A stretch of 64,000 bases of DNA from Croceibacterium_B sp963811255 (GTDB taxonomy: Bacteria > Pseudomonadota > Alphaproteobacteria > Sphingomonadales > Sphingomonadaceae), in the NCBI GenBank assembly GCA_963811255.1, contig CAWEQI010000003.1:62001-126000 (forward strand). The letters run 5' to 3'. Both the position numbers and the translations under genes were made by a program. The notes beneath the pieces were generated by a model. That model had not been told where the DNA came from, ran no database searches, and saw only the letters and a list, made by a program, of their open reading frames with translations. The stretch's first letter is position 1. The number at the start of each line of letters is the position of its first letter. This document shows, piece by piece, positions 7,828 to 15,060 of this stretch.

Positions 7828-8316
7828 ATGTCCGACACTCAAGCCGCCCCCTACGACGCGAGAGAAGTCAGCAACTACGTATTAAAGCTGGCGATAAGCT
7901 CCCAGGTCGAGTTGACTCAGATGAGTTTGCTCAAGATCATCTTCTACGCCCACGGATGGTACTTGGCTTCAAAGGGCGCTCCCCTCTTTCGGCAACCGGT
8001 GGAAGCTTGGGAATACGGCCCAGTTGTCAAGGTCGTTCGAGACGCTTTCAAGGAGTTCAAAAAGAGGCCTATCAACAAGTACGCTGAAAGACTCGATCTA
8101 ATGAGCGGCGAATTCGTGGCTGTGCCTGCGCAGTTGGCTGACGAAGACGAGGAATTCGTGGCCTCTGTTTTTGCCACTTACTCAAAACACTCCGCATTTG
8201 AACTGTCGGATATGACCCATGAAGCTGGGAGTCCTTGGGACAAAGTCTGGAATACTGATAAAGCGCTCGGTCGATTGGGGCTTAAAGAACGGGAAGATTC
8301 GCCGGATCTACGTTAG
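7828..8316 (+). CDS. Panacea (DUF4065/SocA-like) antitoxin-type protein
   Basis: 162 aa. The pattern MSLLKIIFYAHGWYLASKGAPLF, VEAWEYGPVVKVVRDAFKEF and MTHEAGSPWDKVW is typical of the Panacea/DUF4065 domain, found in SocA of the Caulobacter SocAB system and in many toxin-antitoxin pairs. The start at 7828 lies one base after the nrdB stop codon. Base composition is much poorer in GC than the flanks, which suggests horizontal gain. After the conserved SPWDKVW motif the frame ends with KEREDSPDLR. A second frame continues with similar composition to 8455, so the C-terminus may be frameshifted. No separate full-length toxin gene is visible. Confidence 0.8.
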   Translation: MSDTQAAPYDAREVSNYVLKLAISSQVELTQMSLLKIIFYAHGWYLASKGAPLFRQPVEAWEYGPVVKVVRDAFKEFKKRPINKYAERLDLMSGEFVAVPAQLADEDEEFVASVFATYSKHSAFELSDMTHEAGSPWDKVWNTDKALGRLGLKEREDSPDLR

Positions 8317-8455
8317 CCTGTTTGGTGCCTTCGACAGTCCGAGCAATACCGCCATCCGCGCAAAGGTCAGTCAACTGATTGAGCAGAGAGGTGACAGGCA
8401 TCCTCTCGTTGTTGAGTATGTCGATGCAGCAACACTATACATCTGGAATCATTGA
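8219..8455 (+). CDS. Overlapping small ORF after the Panacea gene; frameshifted end or second gene
   Basis: 78 codons in the +1 frame relative to the Panacea gene, overlapping its last 98 bases. Downstream of 8316 it reads FGAFDSPSNTAIRAKVSQLIEQRG and ends VEYVDAATLYIWNH, in DNA of the same low GC content as the Panacea gene, so it was probably coding in the donor. It could be the true C-terminus separated by a frameshift near the GGGG at 8277-8280. It could also be a small overlapping partner such as a toxin remnant. The part before 8317 alone is weak evidence. Confidence 0.35.
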   Translation: MKLGVLGTKSGILIKRSVDWGLKNGKIRRIYVSLFGAFDSPSNTAIRAKVSQLIEQRGDRHPLVVEYVDAATLYIWNH

Positions 8456-8467
8456 TTTCCTTCTAAG

Positions 8468-8522
8468 CGCGATTACGGCGCGATTACGGTGACAATTTAC
8501 CGCGATTACGGTGACAGTTTAC
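8468..8522. repeat. 22-bp tandem repeats at the right edge of the low-GC island
   Basis: Two adjacent 22-bp units (8479-8500 and 8501-8522) begin CGCGATTACGGTGACA and differ at one base. A half unit, CGCGATTACGG, precedes them at 8468-8478. Such ACGGTGACAGTTTAC-type repeats are often seen beside mobile elements and may mark the end of the inserted Panacea segment. Confidence 0.75.
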
Positions 8523-8701
8523 TAAATCCCGAAATCGCCGCCGCCGCGCTGCCGGCGGCGGAGATCGCCGCCGATCGGCCGCTGCCGCACCCGTAGGCGC
8601 ATTGCCGGTGTGCGAAGGGGAGCCCCGCTCCACCTCTTGCAAATCGCGCCATTCTGACTGTATCGGAGGCATCCAACCGGTGGGGTTCGCCCCATTGGAT
8701 A

Positions 8702-8727
8702 GGCCGCCCTTCGGGGCGGCTTTTTTA
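8702..8727 (+). terminator. Rho-independent terminator
   Basis: GGCCGCCC-TTCG-GGGCGGC followed by a run of seven T. This is a classic intrinsic terminator on the plus strand. It could end transcription from the nrdB-Panacea unit or of an unannotated small RNA in 8523-8700. Confidence 0.8.
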
Positions 8728-8879
8728 TGCGACAGCGAAACGCGCATCCAGGCCCTGCCGCTGAACGGCTGACCCCTCGTACATTTCCGCATAACGCCGC
8801 CGCCGCGCTCCGCCCAAACTCGCCCGCGTCGAGGCCCGGCGCGTGGGCGAAGGGCCGTGCGGATCGAGGAGTCGAGACA

Positions 8880-9164
8880 ATGGCCGATAACGTGACCGGA
8901 ACCAGCACGACCAAGGTGATCGTGGGGATCGTCCTGGCGGTCGTCGTCACCGCGGCGGTGCTGTGGTGGCTGGGCGTGTTCCAGCCCGCGCCGAAGAACA
9001 CCCGCGAGGTCTACACCACCGACACCAAGGACCTCAGCGGCGGCCATTTCAGGGTCACCGACCAGAGCACGCCCGCGGTCCCGGTCAACCTGCCCGAGAC
9101 GAAGATGCACAACGCCACGCCGCAGGAAGCCGCCAGCGCCAGCGCCGCGCCGGCCGGGAAGTAG
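8880..9164 (+). CDS. Small membrane-anchored protein, unknown function
   Basis: 94 aa. After a short polar start (MADNVTGTSTTK) comes one membrane segment, VIVGIVLAVVVTAAVLWWLGVF (about residues 13-34). A polar, probably periplasmic tail then ends in an Ala-rich stretch. The start at 8880 follows GGAGTCGAGACA; the longer upstream reading has no ribosome binding site and crosses the intergenic region. No domain was recognised. Confidence 0.65.
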   Translation: MADNVTGTSTTKVIVGIVLAVVVTAAVLWWLGVFQPAPKNTREVYTTDTKDLSGGHFRVTDQSTPAVPVNLPETKMHNATPQEAASASAAPAGK

Positions 9165-9584
9165 CGGCTCCCGGCCGCCGGGCGCGCGTTCGGCGCCCGG
9201 GAGCGGAAAAACCGTTTTCCTATTCGCCCGCGGGGGCGTACGAATGCTGATTCGCGTTTTGTTCTCGACAGGAGCGGCGAATCATCCACCCGGCCAACCG
9301 ACCCCGAATCCGTCGCCGCGGCTGCACCGCCGCGCGCCGCGCGCGGTCCACGAGCGGCTCGCGCGGCCCGCGGAGTTTTGGCCCAGGACCGTGTTCCAGG
9401 TGTTCCATCCGTGTCAACTTCGCGCCTCCACCGCCCGGGCCCCGGCGAAAGGCCATGGCGAGGGCGAACAGTGGGACCATTCGCCGGCCGCGAGCCGGAA
9501 ATCTCCCCCGCTTCCGAGCGATTTCATGTGCAACCTCTTGCCTTCCGCCGCCGCCGCGGCATGATGGGCGAGGGGGTGAGTCGC
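9165..9584. other. Gene-free stretch with hairpins
   Basis: No supported gene in about 420 bases. A GC-rich inverted repeat CCGGGCGC / GCGCCCGG lies at about 9178-9200, followed by GGAAAA-ACCG-TTTTCC at 9204-9219. These could form a structured 3' end for the preceding gene, but there is no proper T run. Open frames here are GC-skew artefacts. Confidence 0.4.
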
Positions 9585-9767
9585 ATGAGAAATCAACAAG
9601 TTCGGATGGCCTGCGACCGATGCGGGTCGCCGCGGGTGACGCGCGATGCGTGGGCCGAGTGGAGCACGGAGGCGCAGGAGTGGGTGCTCGGCACGCTGTT
9701 CGATCACGCCTTCTGCCACGCCTGCGAACGCAAGGCGCGGATCGTCGAACGGCCGCTGGAGGATTAA
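9585..9767 (+). CDS. Small CxxC zinc-ribbon-like protein
   Basis: 60 aa with two cysteine pairs, CDRCGS and FCHACE, spaced as in zinc ribbons (MACDRCGSPRVTRDAWAEW ... DHAFCHACERKARIVERP). A structural metal site is likely; DNA, RNA or protein binding is possible but not shown. The start at 9585 follows GAGGGGGTGAG; ATGs at 9561 and 9564 are also possible. No family name could be assigned. Confidence 0.6.
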   Translation: MRNQQVRMACDRCGSPRVTRDAWAEWSTEAQEWVLGTLFDHAFCHACERKARIVERPLED

Positions 9768-9857
9768 CGCTGGCTGGGGAGTCCGGTCCCGCGCCGCGGG
9801 CTCGTGCGTCGAACCGGGCCGATCTTGCGCCGGGCTGCTCGCCGGCGCCGGAACCGG

Positions 9858-9887
9858 TTCACACGGCTGTCAGGACTGCGCTATATA
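9858..9887 (+). promoter_or_regulatory. Candidate sigma-70-type promoter
   Basis: TTCACA (9858-9863), an 18-base spacer and TATATA (9882-9887), 60 bases upstream of the start codon at 9947. The AT-rich -10 stands out in this GC-rich sequence. Confidence 0.5.
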
Positions 9888-9946
9888 AAGCCGGCGACCG
9901 GGGCCGGAATGGGGCGGACTCGGGAGAGGGATCGAAGGGGTTGAAC

Positions 9947-10180
9947 ATGGGTCGCACCAACGGATTGCCGCGCGCGCGCGGATATTGTCTGGAATTCGCC
10001 GACGGTTCGATCGCGGTCGAGCTCGAGGCGTGGGACCGGGCGAGCGCGTTCGCCACCGCGCAGCGGCTGGTCAAGCAGGGCCGCCCGGCGACCTTGCTCG
10101 AGAACGGGCAGGCGATCGCCTCGCTCAGCTTTTCGCCGGAAGGTTATTGGAGCGTCTCCGAACCGAGCGCCGCCGCCTGA
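9947..10180 (+). CDS. Small conserved-looking protein, unknown function
   Basis: 77 aa, soluble, with the pattern GYCLEFADGSIAVELEAWDRASAFATAQRLVKQGRPATLLENGQ. A compact alpha/beta fold is likely, but no named domain was recognised. The start at 9947 follows GAAGGGGTTGAAC and lies downstream of a good promoter candidate at 9858-9887. The longer upstream frame crosses that promoter and is rejected. Confidence 0.6.
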   Translation: MGRTNGLPRARGYCLEFADGSIAVELEAWDRASAFATAQRLVKQGRPATLLENGQAIASLSFSPEGYWSVSEPSAAA

Positions 10181-10192
10181 GCGACGCCCGCC

Positions 10193-10402
10193 TCAGCCCC
10201 ACAGCTGATAGGCCGCCGTACCCGCCACCAGCGCCGCGATGAACCCCCACACCGCGAGCGTGAGCAGCACGCGGCGCCAGTCGCGCGGCGGCTTGGGCGG
10301 TTTCGGCGGCTTGCCGGGATCGTGGCCGTAGTCTTCCGGGCGAGTCCAGGTCCGGCGTCGCGGGCGGAAGGGAATCACGTTGTCTTTCGGGGGCCGCGCC
10401 AT
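10193..10402 (-). CDS. Small single-span membrane protein
   Basis: 69 aa: a basic, proline-rich cytoplasmic N-terminus (VIPFRPRRRTW, KPPKPPKPPRDW) and one C-terminal membrane helix, VLLTLAVWGFIAALVAGTAAYQLWG. It is a tail-anchored-like layout. The start at 10402 is chosen because the next upstream ATG only adds a low-quality extension. Unknown function; convergent with the 9947-10180 gene. Confidence 0.55.
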   Translation of the reverse strand: MARPPKDNVIPFRPRRRTWTRPEDYGHDPGKPPKPPKPPRDWRRVLLTLAVWGFIAALVAGTAAYQLWG

Positions 10403-10510
10403 CGCTCTTCTGTGCGCCTCGCCAGCGCCCGCCGCAAGGCCCGCGGTGGTCCGGCGAACGAAGCTGCGCCACGCGTGGTCGCCCATCCGGGCGCGGCTAC
10501 GGGATCGCCG

Positions 10511-10978
10511 CTAGAGCGCGCCGACCTCGCGCCCGAGCCGGTCGTGCAGCCGGTGGATCGCGCTGGGGTGCATGGCGAAGCGTTCGCGCCAGGCGTTGTC
10601 GAGCCGGGCGATGCGGGCGTGGAACCGTTCGGTCCGGGCGATCAGTTCCTGCGTCGCCGGGCCGAGCATCGCAAGTTGCTCGGGGTGGCTCTGCGGCTGG
10701 TTGGCGGGCAGGCGGCCGTGGTGGCGCAGCTGGAATTCGCTCAGCTCGCCGGCGAAATAGGCCCGCTGGTTCAGCAGCCAGGCGATCGCGTGCATCATCC
10801 GCGTGGTCGTGCGCAGCGCCTCGCAACTGAGCGCCACCCGGGCGAGGTCCTCGTCCTCGCCGGCGAGATCGAGCCGGCCGGAGAGGTCGAACGCCGCGCG
10901 CACCGCGTCGGCGAGCTCGAGCGCCTCGCGGTAGAGCGATTCGATGATCGTCGGGCTCAGGTCGGCGGGTTCGGCCAT
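10511..10978 (-). CDS. DUF1465 family protein
   Basis: 155 aa, all-helical, matching the alphaproteobacterial DUF1465 family: SLYREALELADAVRAAFDL, LSCEALRTTTRMMHAIAWLLNQRAYFAGEL and HRLHDRLGREV. Family members are often found near cell-division or stress genes, but the molecular function is unknown to me. The start follows CGGAGAC directly. A GGAAC-N17-CGTT promoter-like sequence lies immediately upstream (10990-11015), so the leader would be only a few bases long. Confidence 0.8.
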   Translation of the reverse strand: MAEPADLSPTIIESLYREALELADAVRAAFDLSGRLDLAGEDEDLARVALSCEALRTTTRMMHAIAWLLNQRAYFAGELSEFQLRHHGRLPANQPQSHPEQLAMLGPATQELIARTERFHARIARLDNAWRERFAMHPSAIHRLHDRLGREVGAL

Positions 10979-10989
10979 GTCTCCGCTGC

Positions 10990-11015
10990 AACGGCTACGC
11001 GATAAGGGCGGTTCC
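10990..11015 (-). promoter_or_regulatory. EcfG-like promoter very close to the DUF1465 start
   Basis: On the minus strand GGAAC (11011-11015), a 17-base spacer and CGTT (10990-10993). The match to the EcfG consensus is exact, but the -10 lies only 11 bases before the ATG at 10978. The transcript would have almost no leader, so the call is uncertain. Confidence 0.4.
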
Positions 11016-11077
11016 TTGCCAGCGCGGTAACCTTACTTATCCCACGCCGCGCCGCCCTGTCCCGCGCGGGAACGAAA

Positions 11078-11305
11078 TCAGGCGATGATGTCGGGCGTCA
11101 GGAAGTCCTCGATCGCGGCGATCTGGTCCTTCAGCTTGAGCTTGCGCTTCTTCATCCGGGCGATCTGCAGCTGGTCCCGGCTGTCGGCTGTGGCGAGGGC
11201 GTAGATCGCGGCGTCGAGGTCGCGGTGCTCGGTTCTCAGCAGCGCCAGGCGCCGGCGCATCTCCGCTTCGTCCACCCTGGCCGCCCCTTCCGTCTGCCGT
11301 CCCAT
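11078..11305 (-). CDS. YdcH/DUF465-type small coiled-coil protein
   Basis: 75 aa, helical and charged, with the DUF465 pattern LALLRTEHRDLDAAIYAL then LQIARMKKRKLKLKDQIAAIED. These small proteins form helical hairpins; function unknown. A second DUF465-type gene starts 155 bases away in the opposite direction (11461), so the two paralogues are divergently arranged. Confidence 0.75.
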   Translation of the reverse strand: MGRQTEGAARVDEAEMRRRLALLRTEHRDLDAAIYALATADSRDQLQIARMKKRKLKLKDQIAAIEDFLTPDIIA

Positions 11306-11460
11306 CGGCGCGGCGTCGCCTTAGTCCCACGTTTCGCCGCGCCGATATTTGGCATTTTAAGGCTATTGTGATTTGATGACAATTGCGCGGCCAGGCCGCC
11401 ATCCTGAGTCGCGCCGGACGGGGTCGCAACACGTCCATGGCAAGAGCAGGAGAACGCCCT

Positions 11461-11616
11461 ATGGAAACCTCGCACATCACCGCCCTTCAGGCCAAGCACG
11501 CCGGGCTCGAGGCCCAGTTGCGTGACGAACTCAGCCGACCGGCACCCGATGATGCGATCCTCCAGACGATCAAGAAGCAGAAGCTGCGCATCAAGGAAGA
11601 ACTCGCGCATATTTGA
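11461..11616 (+). CDS. YdcH/DUF465-type small protein
   Basis: 51 aa: METSHITALQAKHAGLEAQL ... LQTIKKQKLRIKEELAHI, the short form of the DUF465 family with the typical KKQKLRIKEE end. The start follows GGAGAACGCCCT. It lies 69 bases upstream of ptsP and could share its transcript; other alphaproteobacteria also carry DUF465 genes in varied contexts, so linkage is not proof of joint function. Confidence 0.75.
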   Translation: METSHITALQAKHAGLEAQLRDELSRPAPDDAILQTIKKQKLRIKEELAHI

Positions 11617-11685
11617 CCTTCCTGGCCGTCTTGTAGACGGGAGGTAACATTTCCAATCCGCGGGCGGATGCGATAGGCGAACCGC

Positions 11686-13956
11686 ATGTCCGCCGCCGCC
11701 GCCGCCCGCTCGATCCTGACTCAGCTGCACGAGCTGATGGCCTCGCGCATCTCCGCGCAGGGCAAGCTCAACCAGGTGGTCGACATCATCGGCGAGGCGC
11801 TCGATAGCGAGGTCTGCTCGATCTACCTGCTGCGCGAGGGGATGCTCGAGCTTTACGCCACTCGCGGCCTCGAGCAGAGCGCGGTCCACGTCACCCAACT
11901 GGCCGTCGGCGCCGGCCTGACCGGCACCATCGCCCAGAACATCGAAACGCTCAACCTCGCCGAGGCGACGGCTCACCCTGAGTTCCAGTACCGCCCCGAA
12001 ACCGGCGAGGACAAGTTCCACTCGTTCGCCGGGGTGCCGATCGTCCGGCGGGAGCGGGCGATCGGCGTCCTCACCGTCCAGCACGTCGAGCCGCGGCGTT
12101 ACGAGGATGTCGAGATCGAGGCGCTGCAGACGGTGGCGATGGTCCTCGCCGAACTGATCCACAACGCCGGCCTGGTCGACGACGAAGCGCCCGGCGCGCT
12201 GGCGGCCAACCACACCGGGCAAGAAGTGCTCGACGGGCTGCAGCTGGTGAAGGGCCTCGCGCTCGGCCAGGCGGTGTTCCACCAGCCGCGCATCACCATC
12301 GAGCAGACCGTCGCCGAGGACATCGAGGCCGAGCGCCAGCGGGTCTATCTCGCGTTCGACAAGATGCGCGAGCAGATCGACAACATGGCCGGCCAGGCCG
12401 AGTTCGGCGTCGGCGGCGAGCAAGAGGAGGTGCTCGAGACCTACAAGATGTTCGCCTACGACGAAGGCTGGAGCCGGCGCATCAACGAGGCGATCAATTC
12501 CGGGCTTACCGCCGAGGCGGCGATCGAGCGGGTCCAGCAACGCACCCGCATGCGCATGCGCGAGATCGACGATCCGCTGCTGGCCGATCGCATGCACGAC
12601 CTCGAGGATTTGTCGAACCGCCTGCTGCGGATCGTCTCGGGCCAGCTCGGCACCGCCGCCAGCGTGGGCCTGCGCGGCGATTCGATCCTCATCGCCAAGA
12701 ACCTCGGGCCCGCCGAGCTGCTCGAATACGACAAGCGCAAGCTCAAGGGCGTGGTGCTCGAGGAAGGCAGCCTGACGGCGCACGTGGTGATCGTCGCCCG
12801 GGCCATGGGCGTGCCGGTGCTCGGCCGGGTGCGCAACGCGCGCGGGTTGATCCGCGAGGGCGACACGCTGCTGCTCGATGGCGATTTCGCCAAGCTCACC
12901 GTGCGTCCCTCGCCGGGTGTGCTCGACGCGTTCGAGGCCCGCTTCGCCCGCAACCGCGAGCGCCAGGCGGCTTACGCCAAGTTGCGCGACGTCGAGCCGT
13001 TCACTCGCGACGGGCAGCGCGTCCAGGTGATGATGAACGCCGGGCTGCGCGACGACATGCCGATGCTCAGCCTGACCGGCGCCGACGGCATCGGGCTGTT
13101 CCGCACCGAGTTCCAGTTCCTCGTCTCCGCTGCGCTGCCGCAGCGCGACCGGCAGACCCGGCTCTATCGCGACGTGCTCGATACCGCGGGCGAAAAGCCG
13201 GTGGTGTTCCGCACGGTCGACATCGGCGGCGACAAGTCGCTGCCGTACCTCGAAAGCGAGATCAGCCGCGAGGACGAGAACCCCGCGATGGGCTGGCGCG
13301 CGCTGCGCCTGGCGCTCGAGCGCGAGGGCCTGCTCAAGGCGCAGGCGCGTGCGCTGATCGAGGCGGCGAGCGGCAAGACGCTCAACGTGATGTTCCCGAT
13401 GGTTTCGGAGCCGTGGGAGTTCGACGCGGCGAAGAAGGTGTTCGACCGGCAGATCGCCTATCTCAAGGGCGTCAAGCGCAAACTGCCCGAAGCGATCAAC
13501 TACGGCGTTATGCTCGAAGTGCCGTCTCTTGCCGAAATGCTCGATGTTCTGCTCCCGAAGCTGTCGTTCATCTCGGTCGGCACCAACGACTTGACGCAGT
13601 TCCTGTTCGCCGCCGACCGTGGCAATCCGCGGCTCGCCGAACGCTACGATTGGCTAAGCCCGGCGATCCTGCGCTTCCTCGCCAGAGTCGTGCAGGCGAC
13701 CGCCGGGCACCAGGTCCAGCTCGGCGTGTGCGGCGAGATGGGTGGGCGGCGGCTCGAGGCGCTGGCGCTGATCGGCCTCGGGATCCGCCGGCTGTCGATC
13801 ACTCCGGCGGCGGTCGGCCCGATCAAGGAGCTGGTGCGCAAGATCGACACCGGCGAAATCGAGACGGCGATGAAGCGCTGGCTCGCCTCGCCGCCACCGG
13901 ACCTGCGCGTGGCGCTGTTCGACTGGGCGGTCGAGCACGAGATCGAAGTGGACTAG
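11686..13956 (+). CDS. ptsP: Phosphoenolpyruvate-protein phosphotransferase PtsP (EI-Ntr)
   Basis: First enzyme of the nitrogen-related phosphotransferase system; it takes phosphate from PEP and passes it to NPr and then EIIA-Ntr, which regulate metabolism and carbon storage. 756 aa in the usual order: an N-terminal GAF sensor (about 20-150), the PtsI N-terminal domain, the swivelling phosphohistidine domain with GSLTAHVVIVARAMGVPVLG (His366), and the TIM-barrel PEP domain. The barrel shows DGIGLFRTEFQFL, NPAMGWRALR, VMLEVPSLAEM, SVGTNDLTQFLFAADRGN and VCGEMGG. All expected motifs are present. The gene is complete, and NPr and EIIA-Ntr are not in the window. Confidence 0.95.
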   Translation: MSAAAAARSILTQLHELMASRISAQGKLNQVVDIIGEALDSEVCSIYLLREGMLELYATRGLEQSAVHVTQLAVGAGLTGTIAQNIETLNLAEATAHPEFQYRPETGEDKFHSFAGVPIVRRERAIGVLTVQHVEPRRYEDVEIEALQTVAMVLAELIHNAGLVDDEAPGALAANHTGQEVLDGLQLVKGLALGQAVFHQPRITIEQTVAEDIEAERQRVYLAFDKMREQIDNMAGQAEFGVGGEQEEVLETYKMFAYDEGWSRRINEAINSGLTAEAAIERVQQRTRMRMREIDDPLLADRMHDLEDLSNRLLRIVSGQLGTAASVGLRGDSILIAKNLGPAELLEYDKRKLKGVVLEEGSLTAHVVIVARAMGVPVLGRVRNARGLIREGDTLLLDGDFAKLTVRPSPGVLDAFEARFARNRERQAAYAKLRDVEPFTRDGQRVQVMMNAGLRDDMPMLSLTGADGIGLFRTEFQFLVSAALPQRDRQTRLYRDVLDTAGEKPVVFRTVDIGGDKSLPYLESEISREDENPAMGWRALRLALEREGLLKAQARALIEAASGKTLNVMFPMVSEPWEFDAAKKVFDRQIAYLKGVKRKLPEAINYGVMLEVPSLAEMLDVLLPKLSFISVGTNDLTQFLFAADRGNPRLAERYDWLSPAILRFLARVVQATAGHQVQLGVCGEMGGRRLEALALIGLGIRRLSITPAAVGPIKELVRKIDTGEIETAMKRWLASPPPDLRVALFDWAVEHEIEVD

Positions 13957-14002
13957 GAGCGGTTAACCATCCGGCCGGAGGCAAACGCGCGACGAGCAGA
14001 GC

Positions 14003-14033
14003 TTGACTTGCGACCGTTGCGTCAGTCTTTAGA
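14003..14033 (+). promoter_or_regulatory. Candidate promoter of the RodZ-like gene
   Basis: TTGACT (14003-14008) and TTTAGA (14028-14033) separated by 19 bases, 50 bases before the ATG at 14083. The spacer is slightly long. A TTAACCAT element lies just upstream at 13973-13980. Confidence 0.35.
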
Positions 14034-14082
14034 TGGTCAAACGGGTTCGCACGAGAACCATACCGCCAGCTCTGGAGCGGGA

Positions 14083-14943
14083 ATGGACGAAAACGACGCC
14101 ATCACCGATTTCGATATGCCGCCTCGCATCGGAGCGCAGTTGCGTGCCGCGCGCGAGGCCAAGGGCCTGTCGCTTGAACAGGTTGCCGCCGAAACGCGGA
14201 TTCCCCAGCGCCATCTGGTGTCAATCGAGGGGGACGAATTTTCCAGGCTGCCCGGTCGGACCTATGCGGTCGGCTTTTCGCGAACCTATGCCAAGACCGT
14301 CGGCCTCGACCCCGACGATGTCGTCGCGATGGTCCGCGCCGAACTCGACGCGCAGAGCGACGAAGGTTACCGGCCCGCGAGCTTCGAGCCCGGCGATCCG
14401 GCGCGGGTGCCGTCGCGCGCGCTCGGCTGGTTCGCCGCGTTCGCGGTGCTGCTGCTGCTGGCTGGCGTGTTCTTCTTCTTCCGGACGATGTTCGCTCCCG
14501 CGGGCGAGCTGCCTTCGCTGCTCGACCAGCAGAAGAAGGCCGTGCAGTCGCCGGCGGTGCACGCGGGCGCGCCGGCTGTCGCCACGCCGTCCGCGATACC
14601 GACAGGGCCTGTCACGCTCACCGCGCTCGTCCAGGGCATCTGGGTCAAGGTCTACGATAGCCACGGCAAGACCCTGTTCGAAAAGCTGATGGACCGGGGC
14701 GAAAGCTTCACGGTTCCGCCGGACGCGGAGGGGCCGATGCTGTGGACCGGCCGGCCCGATGCGCTGGCAATCACAATCGGCGGCCAGCCAATACCCAAGC
14801 TTGCCGACCAGCAGACGGTGATGAAGGACGTGCCGTTGACGGCGGCTTCGCTGGTCGCCCGCACGAACCCGCAGGCGGCCGGCGCCACCTCGCAGCCAGC
14901 CGTTGCGCCGGCGCCGCCTCCGACCGCATCGCCCACAGCTTAG
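14083..14943 (+). CDS. RodZ-like helix-turn-helix membrane protein
   Basis: 286 aa with the RodZ layout: an N-terminal helix-turn-helix (GAQLRAAREAKGLSLEQVAAETRIPQ, about 16-75), one membrane helix (about 112-133), a Pro/Ala-rich linker, and a C-terminal beta domain (LTALVQGIWVKVYDSHGKTLFEKLMDRGESF, DUF4115-like). RodZ couples MreB to the elongation machinery in rod-shaped cells. The start at 14083 follows GGAGCGGGA. The gene is followed by cpoB, also an envelope gene. Confidence 0.8.
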   Translation: MDENDAITDFDMPPRIGAQLRAAREAKGLSLEQVAAETRIPQRHLVSIEGDEFSRLPGRTYAVGFSRTYAKTVGLDPDDVVAMVRAELDAQSDEGYRPASFEPGDPARVPSRALGWFAAFAVLLLLAGVFFFFRTMFAPAGELPSLLDQQKKAVQSPAVHAGAPAVATPSAIPTGPVTLTALVQGIWVKVYDSHGKTLFEKLMDRGESFTVPPDAEGPMLWTGRPDALAITIGGQPIPKLADQQTVMKDVPLTAASLVARTNPQAAGATSQPAVAPAPPPTASPTA

Positions 14944-15060
14944 ACCTGCGGCGAACTCGACAAGCGAATCCCCGATTGGCACAACCGCGCGCGCCGTTCA
15001 GGCGAGGTTCGCCCGCGCCGCGCCAAGGAATCGACAAACGACCGAGGAGGGACATTTTCG

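Larger units (their letters stand above)
8456..8879. other. Gene-free stretch with tandem repeats, GC stem-loops and a terminator
   Basis: No credible gene. It holds the 22-bp repeats (8468-8522), a GC-rich stem region (8530-8585), an imperfect hairpin (8671-8699: TCCAA, GGGG-TTCG-CCCC, TTGGA) and a rho-independent terminator (8702-8727). Minus-strand readings across 8484-9110 look like spurious translations of an intergenic repeat. A small RNA ending at the terminator cannot be excluded. Confidence 0.5.

Noticed and set aside
8484..9110. Minus-strand frames across the terminator and repeat region
   Set aside because: They read through an intrinsic terminator and tandem repeats and look like translations of an intergenic repeat.
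9220..9480. Minus-strand 86-codon frame
   Set aside because: Composition-driven, no ribosome binding site, no domain; region treated as gene-free.
13973..13980. TTAACCAT as a CtrA site, also at 4965-4972
   Set aside because: Single half-sites of eight bases are too weak to call as regulatory features; mentioned only in context.
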